Below, one piece after another: positions 9,803-17,028 of a stretch of DNA of 43,120 nucleotides; positions within the stretch are counted from its first letter, which is position 1; the number at the start of each line of letters is the position of its first letter. The position numbers and the translations under genes were made by a program. A model generated the notes under the pieces. It was not told the origin of the DNA and did no database searches. It was given only the letters and a program-made list of their open reading frames with translations. The stretch comes from Candidatus Pacearchaeota archaeon (lineage in GTDB: Archaea; Nanobdellota; Nanobdellia; Pacearchaeales; GW2011-AR1), in contig JAFCEO010000004.1 of assembly GCA_017609085.1 (NCBI GenBank), positions 1-43,120 on the forward strand, given 5' to 3'.

Positions 9803-10603
9803 ATGCCTGATGAATTAGAAACCAAAATTTATGATTTTTCTATTACTGATTATCCTGGGCTTTATAATATAGAAAAAGTTTCTCTTGCTCCTATGCTCGG
9901 CTCTTCTACAGGGATTATTGTCTCTGAACCTGAGTCGGCTTTAAAAAAAGATTCAGAAGGGAAGAGAATTTTATATCCTCCTCAAGATAATAGTATGGTA
10001 AGCTGGTGGAAGTTTGACGGAAATGCGAGAGATAGTGTAGGAGGAAATGATGGAATTCTTGAAGGAAATATCGAAATTGAAAATGGAGAATTAGTTCTAG
10101 GAGCAGGTAAAAGTTTTGTCAATATTTCTCTCTTTGAAAGTAAAATTCCTACAGAGAAGATTAGCATTTCTATCTGGGCTAAACCGCAACCCATTGGAAA
10201 TTATGACTTATTTTCTCTAGAACCTATTGGCAATGATAGAGTTACAGTTCATCTTCCTTGGTTAGATGAAAATATAGGATATCAAATTATTTGGCAATTT
10301 GGTAATCCAACGACTAGCTCTGTAAGTGTAGATTACAATAATGGATGGACCAATATATGGGACCATTTTGTTTTTACTGCTGATGAAAATGAGCGGATTT
10401 TAAAAATATATGTGAACGGTGTAGAAATAGGAAGAAGAGAAGGAGCCAGTTCTTTTTTTTCAGGCACTAGCGAGAGAGACTGGCTTATTGGTGGAAGACC
10501 GGGCTCCTCTTTCGAAGGAAGGATTGATAATGTTATGGTCTTCAATAAAGTTCTCTCAGATAAAGAAATATTGGCTATTTACAACAATCAGAAAAAAGAA
10601 TAA
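9803..10603 (+). pseudogene. C-terminal LamG/concanavalin-like part of the same gene, +1 frame
   Basis: LamG pattern MVSWWKFDGNARDSVGGNDGIL...ISIWAKP...IDNVMVFNKVLSDKEILAIYNNQ; frame is open upstream of the ATG and overlaps the preceding ORF. Confidence 0.7.
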
Positions 10604-10672
10604 AATTAAAAAACTTTATAAACTCTCTTTAAATAATCTGAATATCAAGATAAAATCTGAAAGGAGGGAAAA

Positions 10673-10852
10673 ATGGTTTCAGTTGATGAAGAAAAATGTA
10701 TAGGATGTGGAAGTTGTGGCGCTGTATGTCCTGAAGTCTTTGAATTAAAAGAAGGGAAATCCTATGTTAAAGCGGGACAAGAAAAATCCACCCTTCCATG
10801 CGTAAAAGAAGCTGAAGAATCTTGCCCTGTTCAAGCTATAAAGCTTGACTAA
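10673..10852 (+). CDS. Small 4Fe-4S ferredoxin, 59 aa (not in supplied ORF track)
   Basis: My translation: MVSVDEEKCIGCGSCGAVCPEVFELKEGKSYVKAGQEKSTLPCVKEAEESCPVQAIKLD; CxxCxxC...C plus CPVQAI; strong SD aaggaggg. Confidence 0.92.
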   Translation: MVSVDEEKCIGCGSCGAVCPEVFELKEGKSYVKAGQEKSTLPCVKEAEESCPVQAIKLD

Positions 10853-10895
10853 GAATACAATTTTTAGTTCTAATTGCCGAAAGTTTTAAAAACAT

Positions 10896-10915
10896 ATATG
10901 AATATTCTTTCATAT
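10896..10915. promoter_or_regulatory. Palindrome overlapping start codon of ArsR-like gene (candidate operator)
   Basis: ATATGAA-tattct-TTCATAT, 7-bp perfect inverted repeat with 6-nt spacer, downstream of a TATA-like tttaaaaa. Confidence 0.55.
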
Positions 10916-11216
10916 GAAAAAATCTACATATCATATATTCTTCAGCAAACTTTCTAATCCCTTAAGAATAGATATAATTTCAATTTTGAAAAAAAGCCCT
11001 AAACCTGCGACTGCTATCTCTAAAGAATTAAAAACAGAACAAAGTAAGGTTAGTCATGCATTGAAGGAATTAAGAGACTGCAATATAATTAAATTCGAAA
11101 AAAAAGGTAAACAAAGGATATATAGTTTAAGCAAAACAATTATTCCTATTTTGAATCTAATTGATTGCCATGCTAAAAATTGTATTAAATGTAAAGGATG
11201 CAAAAATGAAAAATAA
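10914..11216 (+). CDS. ArsR-like winged-helix regulator with Cys-rich C-terminus
   Basis: LSNPLRIDIISILKKSPKPATAISKELKTEQSKVSHALKELRDCNIIKFEKKGKQRIYSL; tail CHAKNCIKCKGCKNEK. Confidence 0.85.
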   Translation: MKKSTYHIFFSKLSNPLRIDIISILKKSPKPATAISKELKTEQSKVSHALKELRDCNIIKFEKKGKQRIYSLSKTIIPILNLIDCHAKNCIKCKGCKNEK

Positions 11217-11254
11217 AAACAAAAAAATAAAATTAAAAGAAAATATGGAGGTTA

Positions 11255-12409
11255 TTGAAAAATTTTAAGATGATATATTTAGACAATGCTGCAACAACAA
11301 AGGTTGATAAAAGAGTTTTATCAGTTATGAAACAGTATTTTACTAAAAAATATGGAAATGCGTCTTCTCAACATTTATTTGGGCAAGAAGTAAAAAAAGA
11401 TTTAGAAGAATCTCGAAGCATTATTGCAAAGTCTATTGGTGCAAGAAGTGAAGAAATTATTTTTACATCAGGAGGAACAGAAAGCAACAATCTAGCATTG
11501 AAAGGGCTTTTTTTCGCAAATAAAGATAAAAAAAGGCATATCATTACGACAAAAATTGAGCATGATTGTGTTTTAAATTCTTGCAAATGGCTTGAAAAAC
11601 AAGGAGTTAAAGTAACTTATCTTAATGTAGATAGAGAAGGGTTTGTAAATTTAGATGAACTAAAAAAGGCAATAACTAAAGATACGCTCTTGGTCAGTAT
11701 TATTCACGGAAATAATGAAATAGGAACAATTCAAAATCTTGAAGCAATTGGAAAGATCTGCAAGGAAAATGATATTTTATTTCATACTGATGCTTGTCAG
11801 TCTTATACTAAAGTTCCGATTAATGTCAAAAAACAAAATTTAGATTTAGTTACTCTTAATGCGCATAAAATTCACGGACCTAAAGGTGTAGGGGCACTAT
11901 ATATTAGAAATGGAATAAAAATCGTTCCTTTAGCTCACGGCGGAGGTCATGAAAGAAACATTAGAAGCGGAACTGAAAATGTTGCGGGAATTGTAGGTTT
12001 TGCAAAAGCTGTTGAGTTGGCAAAAAATAAACATATAAAACACATGGAAAAATTAAGAGACAGACTAATAAAAGGTATTTTAAAAATTGAAAACACAAAA
12101 TTAAACGGACCTATTGGAAAAAGAAGGTTATGCAACAATGTAAATATCTGCTTTAATGACATAGAGGGAGAAGCTATTGTAGGTTATTTAGACTCAAAAG
12201 GAATATATGTTTCGACTGGTAGCGCATGTTCGAGTCATACATTAGAGCCGAGCCACGTTCTTCTTGCCCTTGGTCTATCGGCATTAGAAGCAAATAGCTC
12301 AATAAGATTAAGTCTTAGCAGAGAAAATACTAAAGAAGAAATAGACAAAGTTTTAGAAGTCTTGCCAAAAATAGTTAAAAAACTAAGGAAGATAAGTCCA
12401 TTCAAATGA
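11255..12409 (+). CDS. Cysteine desulfurase (NifS/IscS)
   Basis: MIYLDNAATTKVD, THNAHKIHGPKGVGALY-type PLP Lys region (TLNAHKIHGPKG), STGSACSSHTLEPSHVL active Cys. Start may be TTG 11255 after ggaggt, or ATG 11270. Confidence 0.92.
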   Translation: MKNFKMIYLDNAATTKVDKRVLSVMKQYFTKKYGNASSQHLFGQEVKKDLEESRSIIAKSIGARSEEIIFTSGGTESNNLALKGLFFANKDKKRHIITTKIEHDCVLNSCKWLEKQGVKVTYLNVDREGFVNLDELKKAITKDTLLVSIIHGNNEIGTIQNLEAIGKICKENDILFHTDACQSYTKVPINVKKQNLDLVTLNAHKIHGPKGVGALYIRNGIKIVPLAHGGGHERNIRSGTENVAGIVGFAKAVELAKNKHIKHMEKLRDRLIKGILKIENTKLNGPIGKRRLCNNVNICFNDIEGEAIVGYLDSKGIYVSTGSACSSHTLEPSHVLLALGLSALEANSSIRLSLSRENTKEEIDKVLEVLPKIVKKLRKISPFK

Positions 12410-12636
12410 TTAAAATGAAAATAGAACTAATACAGATATATAATAAACCATATTACAGAATAACTTATGGAGAAAAAACAGAGAATGCTTTTGGTTTTGA
12501 ACAAGTCAAAAAGTATGTAACAATTGCAAAACAAAATGATGAAAAAATCGAGCTTGTCGATTTAGTTTTAAAAGAGCATAGCAAATTAGTTGCCCTATTA
12601 AAGTCAAATAAAATCCAAAAGAAAAAATCAAAATGA
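12406..12636 (+). CDS. Hypothetical small protein in Fe-S cluster operon
   Basis: 76 aa ORF, overlaps NifS stop and the following start (ATGA-type coupling). Confidence 0.6.
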   Translation: MIKMKIELIQIYNKPYYRITYGEKTENAFGFEQVKKYVTIAKQNDEKIELVDLVLKEHSKLVALLKSNKIQKKKSK

Positions 12637-12866
12637 AAAAAGAAGAAAAAATAAACAAGAAAATGAGTTTCATTGAAATAATGCATAGATATCCTGAAGC
12701 AATGGAGATATTGACAAAAAAAGGAATGCATTGTGTTGGTTGTCCAATGGCAATGCAAGAAACTCTTGAACAAGGATGTTTAACTCATGGTCTTAACCCA
12801 AATAAACTTGTTAAAGAAATTAACGAGTTATTAAAAACAAAGTCCAAAAGAGCTAAAAGAAATTGA
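12633..12866 (+). CDS. DUF1858 / hybrid-cluster-associated redox disulfide protein
   Basis: MSFIEIMHRYPEAMEILTKKGMHCVGCPMAMQETLEQGCLTHGLNPNKLVKEINELL. Confidence 0.82.
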   Translation: MKKEEKINKKMSFIEIMHRYPEAMEILTKKGMHCVGCPMAMQETLEQGCLTHGLNPNKLVKEINELLKTKSKRAKRN

Positions 12867-12896
12867 AGCTTATAATAAATATTTTTAAAGGAAAAA

Positions 12897-13307
12897 ATGG
12901 CAAAAAAATTCTCCATGTATAATAAAAAAGTTATGAAACATTTTTTAAATCCAAAATATGCAAGAAAAATGAAAAATCCGGACGTTGTCGGAAGAATAAG
13001 AAATGCGTATTGCGGGGATATAATGGAAATTTATCTAAAGATTGAAAAAGGAAAGATTAAAGATATAAGCTTTCAAACACTTGGTTGTGCTGCTGCAATA
13101 GCTTCTTCAGACGTGTTGTGTAAACTATCAAAAGGAAAAACTTTAGAACAAGCTAAAAAAATAGACAAAAAGAAGATATTGAAGAAATTAGGCAACTTAC
13201 CTCCGATAAAGATACATTGTTCTGTTTTAGGAGAAGAAACTTTAAAAAAAGCAATTGAAGAATATGAGAAAAAGATAAAAAAAAGAAAGATGAGAAGCAA
13301 AAAGTAA
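12897..13307 (+). CDS. IscU/NifU-N Fe-S scaffold
   Basis: NAYCGDIMEIYLKIEKGKIKDISFQTLGCAAAIASSDVLCKL...KIHCSVL; three scaffold Cys retained. Confidence 0.9.
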   Translation: MAKKFSMYNKKVMKHFLNPKYARKMKNPDVVGRIRNAYCGDIMEIYLKIEKGKIKDISFQTLGCAAAIASSDVLCKLSKGKTLEQAKKIDKKKILKKLGNLPPIKIHCSVLGEETLKKAIEEYEKKIKKRKMRSKK

Positions 13308-13411
13308 AATCGAAAAAAGCTAAAAGAAAATAATAAAAATCCGCATATAAATAAACATAAAAAATATATTTCAGAATTTTATAATAAGAGAATAAATTTT
13401 TCTGAAAAATT

Positions 13412-14260
13412 ATGATGGAAAATAAAAAACAAAAATTTCTAAACAAATTTGAAAAAAAAGTCTTATCAACTATAAAAGATTACGGGTTAATAAAAAAGAA
13501 AGACAAAGTTCTAGTTGCAGTTTCGGGAGGAAAAGACTCTACAACCATCTTATACCTTCTAAAAAAATTTGGTTATAAAGTAAGTGCCCTACATTTAAAT
13601 CTTGGCCTCGGAGATTATAGTGAGAAATGTTTAATCAATCTTAAGAAAATGTGTGAAGAATGGAAAGTTAAACTGCATGTTCTTGATATGAAAAAAGAAT
13701 TTGGAATGGGAATGTGTAGTATAAGATGTAAAGTCCAACAAAAGTTGAAAGCCAGTAATTGTATGGTGTGCGGTATAGTTAAAAAATGGTTGCTAAATCG
13801 TGAAGCGCGGAAATTAAAGGTCGACAAAATAGTTACGGGCCATAATTTAGATGATGAGGCGCAAACAGTTATAATGAACTTTCTGCAAGGAAATTTGATG
13901 TTGGGTGCGAATTCTGGACCTCAAACAGGCAGTATTCGTGATGAAAAGTTTGTTCCACGAATCAAGCCTCTTTATTTTGTATCAGAGGATGACATAAGAA
14001 AATACAGTAAGATGAAGAATTTCCCCGTCGTTTATGAACCCTGCCCTTGCACTATTTCTTCTTTAAGAATAAAGACAAGAACATTTATGAACAGTAAAGA
14101 TGAAAATATTAAATTAAGAATAGTAAAAAATTTTTTAAAAATGATTCCAAAGTTAAGAGAACATCTTTATAAAGAGAAACTTGTTTACTGCAAAATATGC
14201 AGGGAGCCAAGCAGAAATGAAGTCTGTAAAAAATGTTCTCTTTTGAATTTAAAGATATAA
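13412..14260 (+). CDS. TtcA/NcsA/TtuA-family tRNA thiolation ATP pyrophosphatase
   Basis: SGGKDSTT PP-loop, CMVCG, GHNLDDEAQTVIMNFLQGN, EPCPCT, C-terminal zinc finger YCKICREPSRNEVCKKC. Confidence 0.87.
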   Translation: MMENKKQKFLNKFEKKVLSTIKDYGLIKKKDKVLVAVSGGKDSTTILYLLKKFGYKVSALHLNLGLGDYSEKCLINLKKMCEEWKVKLHVLDMKKEFGMGMCSIRCKVQQKLKASNCMVCGIVKKWLLNREARKLKVDKIVTGHNLDDEAQTVIMNFLQGNLMLGANSGPQTGSIRDEKFVPRIKPLYFVSEDDIRKYSKMKNFPVVYEPCPCTISSLRIKTRTFMNSKDENIKLRIVKNFLKMIPKLREHLYKEKLVYCKICREPSRNEVCKKCSLLNLKI

Positions 14261-14297
14261 GAGAAAAGTAATAAAGTTTCTTAAAAGAAAATTAAAA

Positions 14298-14891
14298 ATG
14301 AAATTTTCAAAACAAGAATTAGGGGATTTGTTTACTGCGTGGCTAATAATCTCTTTGGCTTTTGCTATATTGTTTTCTGGAGGAATTTCTATGTCTCTAA
14401 ATTTATTTATTATTTCTTTTATAATTTCTATCTTTACAGTAGGAGTCAGTTTTTTATTGCATGAATTGGCTCATAAATACGTTGCTCAGAAATATAGTTT
14501 ATGGGCCGAATTTAGAGCTTTTTATGAAATGCTGTTCCTTGCTTTACTATTATCATTTTTTGGCTTTATTATAGCTACCCCCGGTGCTGTAGTAATTAAA
14601 GGTTGGATAGATAAAAAGAAAAACGGAAAGATTTCTTTAGCAGGTCCGTTAACTAATATACTCCTAACTTTAATATTTTTTATTCTCATTATGGTTTTTA
14701 AAATCTCAGGAATATTCGGAATTTTTTTAAAATACGGAATAACAATAAATTCTCTTCTAGCATTATTTAATATGGTTCCACTTGCGCCATTCGACGGAAA
14801 AAAAGTTTATGAATGGAATAAAATGGTTTATATTTTTACAACAGTTTTTGCTTTATTGTTATTTTTATCGGCACTTGCATTTTGGAAATAA
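14298..14891 (+). CDS. M50 (site-2 protease-like) membrane metalloprotease
   Basis: LLHELAHKYVAQKY (HExxH), ISLAGPLTN, FNMVPLAPFDGKK. Confidence 0.83.
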   Translation: MKFSKQELGDLFTAWLIISLAFAILFSGGISMSLNLFIISFIISIFTVGVSFLLHELAHKYVAQKYSLWAEFRAFYEMLFLALLLSFFGFIIATPGAVVIKGWIDKKKNGKISLAGPLTNILLTLIFFILIMVFKISGIFGIFLKYGITINSLLALFNMVPLAPFDGKKVYEWNKMVYIFTTVFALLLFLSALAFWK

Positions 14892-14971
14892 ATTAATTAT
14901 ATTTTGAACTTATTTACAATCCATATTTTCTTAAACAATAATTATTTTAAATTTAAAAAATGCGTTAATTT

Positions 14972-15982
14972 ATGGTAGAAGTAGGAAGACTAAGTGCTTC
15001 TAAATTGACAACCTTCTTTGGCTGTCCAATGGCTTATTATTTAAAATATGTGAAACATGAGTGGATCCCACAAAATATCAGACTTTTATTTGGAAAATCT
15101 ATCCATTATATGTTAGATAGATTTTATGAAGTTAGTTACAAAAGTGCAGAAAGTTTTTCCAATTTTTGGAAATATTATTGGTCTGGAATTATTTCTGGAA
15201 AATTTTTAGAAGGAAAAGATAAAGAAAGATTAAAGATTTTAGAATATCCCTTTATGGGGAGAAATAAAAGTGGGAAAAAGACCGAGAAAGTTTTAGTCGT
15301 TGGAAATCATGTAAAATTTAATCCTATTAAGAAAAACAAAAAAGGAGTATATGAAGAAGATCCTGTAGGAGAATTTTTTAACTATATGAGAATAGGAGAG
15401 GATATATTAAAAAGGTTTTATAAAAGGCATATCAATAAAGAACCACCGATTGAAAGAGAAAAAAGATATTACATAAATTTGTTTGGTCATCCATTTGTCG
15501 CAATTTTAGATAGAGTGGATAAGATTAATGGAGAATATTATTTAACTGATTACAAAACAGATAAGTTCTGTCCGCTAAAAGATTCGTTCATCCTCCATAG
15601 ACATCCTCAGTTTACTGTTTATAGTGCTGTGTTCAGAGAAGTTTTTAAAGACTTATTTGGCAAAGTTGTTGAAAAGAATATTCTTTATTATCATTTAAGA
15701 ACAGGAAATGTATTAAAAACAAAAAGAAATCAAATTGATTATGATTATGTGAAAGCCCTAATGGATACTGCCCAAAGGAGAATAGAAAACAACGAATTTG
15801 TTCCTTTTTATGGTTTTCATTGCAAAGATTGTGATTGGAAAGTTCCTTGTGAAAAATATTCTGTATTTTATGATGGGCCAAGAATAGATTTAGAAAATAG
15901 AATTCTTGAAGCTGATCCATTTTTATTATGGCACAATCCAGAAGAAAGAAAAATATGGCTTGAAATGGCAGAAGAAAGATAA
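14972..15982 (+). CDS. PD-(D/E)XK (RecB/Cas4-like) nuclease
   Basis: SASKLTTFFGCPMAYYLKYV, GHPFVAILDRVDKINGEYYLTDYKTDK, C-terminal CKDCDWKVPCEKY (possible Fe-S ligands). Confidence 0.8.
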   Translation: MVEVGRLSASKLTTFFGCPMAYYLKYVKHEWIPQNIRLLFGKSIHYMLDRFYEVSYKSAESFSNFWKYYWSGIISGKFLEGKDKERLKILEYPFMGRNKSGKKTEKVLVVGNHVKFNPIKKNKKGVYEEDPVGEFFNYMRIGEDILKRFYKRHINKEPPIEREKRYYINLFGHPFVAILDRVDKINGEYYLTDYKTDKFCPLKDSFILHRHPQFTVYSAVFREVFKDLFGKVVEKNILYYHLRTGNVLKTKRNQIDYDYVKALMDTAQRRIENNEFVPFYGFHCKDCDWKVPCEKYSVFYDGPRIDLENRILEADPFLLWHNPEERKIWLEMAEER

Positions 15983-16052
15983 TAGAAACACTTTTAAATC
16001 TCTTATTTCTACTTTTCATATTTATTATTGCTTTAAAAAGAAGAAAAGTAAA

Positions 16053-16385
16053 ATGGCAGTAAATAATGATAAAGCGATTGAAATATCAAGTAACGAATTT
16101 GAAGACACAATTAATTCTAAAGAAGTTGTCATTGTTGATTTTTATGCAGAATGGTGTATGCCGTGTTTAATGTTGGCGCCTATTTTTGAAGAATTGGCAG
16201 AAAAATTTAAGGATATTAAGTTTGCAAGAATCAATGTTGACGAAAATAAAGAGCTAGCAAATAAATTTAATATTTCTTCTATTCCCTGTTTAGTTGTATT
16301 TAAGCAAGGAAAAGAAGTAGAAAGGATTCTAGGAGCTTTGCCAGCAGAAATTTTAGAGGAGAAATTAATGAAGTATTCTAAATAA
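16053..16385 (+). CDS. Thioredoxin with WCMPC active site
   Basis: VVIVDFYAEWCMPCLMLAPIFEELAEKF...NISSIPCLVVFKQGKE; start trimmed from ORF-track 15906 to ATG 16053. Confidence 0.9.
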   Translation: MAVNNDKAIEISSNEFEDTINSKEVVIVDFYAEWCMPCLMLAPIFEELAEKFKDIKFARINVDENKELANKFNISSIPCLVVFKQGKEVERILGALPAEILEEKLMKYSK

Positions 16386-16511
16386 AAAAATAAGAACAGG
16401 AAAAAACGAGTCTTTTGAAAATTAGTTTAACAAATTTAATAGTTAGGAAATATTAAATCCCAAAATTTAAATTAAAAAGTTTTTTAAACTAAATACTGCT
16501 TGTAGATTTAA

Positions 16512-16674
16512 GGCTCCATAGCTCAGCCTGGTTAGAGCACTGGCCTTTTACATTTACACAATCTTCAATAAAGATTGTATAAAATAGACGAGCTAATATT
16601 GTTAATTAAAGAAAAATACCTTAAAATAGAGTGAAGAAAGCCAGGTGTCGGGGGTTCAAATCCCCCTGGGGCCA
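16512..16674 (+). tRNA. tRNA-Lys(UUU) with 88-nt intron
   Basis: GGCTCCA/TGGGGCC acceptor, GCTC/GAGC D-stem, CTGGC/GCCAG anticodon stem, GGGGG-TTCAAAT-CCCCC T-arm; 75-nt spliced tRNA; discriminator A, no encoded CCA beyond it; T-run follows. Confidence 0.9.
16551..16638 (+). other. tRNA intron at canonical 37/38 position with bulge-helix-bulge
   Basis: CTTT (32-35) pairs with GAAG (16633-16636); 3-nt bulges TA|C and AA|A give cleavage after 16550 and 16638; intron carries hairpin ACAATCTT-CAATA-AAGATTGT. Confidence 0.85.
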
Positions 16675-16735
16675 TTTTTGGGTAATGCATTTTAACCAAA
16701 AGATTTATAAACGTTGCTTTAATTCATTTTTAGTA

Positions 16736-16764
16736 TTGCAGAGTTGTTAAAGACAATTCTGCAA
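16736..16764 (+). promoter_or_regulatory. 12-bp hairpin in leader of rpoH-rpoB-rpoA operon
   Basis: TTGCAGAGTTGT-taaag-ACAATTCTGCAA, one G-U pair, about 27 nt after TATA-like agatttataaac. Confidence 0.6.
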
Positions 16765-16798
16765 AATTTAAATATGTTTAAATCCTGCTTATTTTAAA

Positions 16799-17008
16799 AT
16801 GCACATCTTACAGCCGAAACACTCTAAACTAAAACAAGAGGAGGCAAATAAGTTACTTGAAAAATACAACATTTCTTTGTCTCAGCTGCCAAAAATAAAA
16901 ATCAATGACCCTGCTTTGCCAGAAAATTGTGAAATTGGAGATATTGTTAAGATAGAAAGGAAAAGTGACGGAAAGACAATAGAATACTTTAGAGTGGTTG
17001 TAGCTTAA
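16799..17008 (+). CDS. rpoH: RNA polymerase subunit H (Rpb5-like)
   Basis: HILQPKHSKLKQEEANKLLEKYNISLSQLPKIKINDPA...GDIVKIERKSDGKTIEYFRVVV. Confidence 0.93.
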   Translation: MHILQPKHSKLKQEEANKLLEKYNISLSQLPKIKINDPALPENCEIGDIVKIERKSDGKTIEYFRVVVA

Positions 17009-17028
17009 AAAAATAAAAATATTTAAAA

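Noticed and set aside
10488-10703. 71-aa plus-strand ORF overlapping the LamG gene and ferredoxin start
   Set aside because: Out of frame with LamG and ferredoxin, no recognisable family.
14972-15982. Cas4-like nuclease as a sign of a CRISPR system
   Set aside because: No repeat-spacer array and no other cas genes in the window; more likely a stand-alone RecB-family nuclease.
16551-16638. tRNA intron as a C/D box guide RNA (as in some archaeal tRNA-Trp introns)
   Set aside because: No RUGAUGA or CUGA boxes seen.
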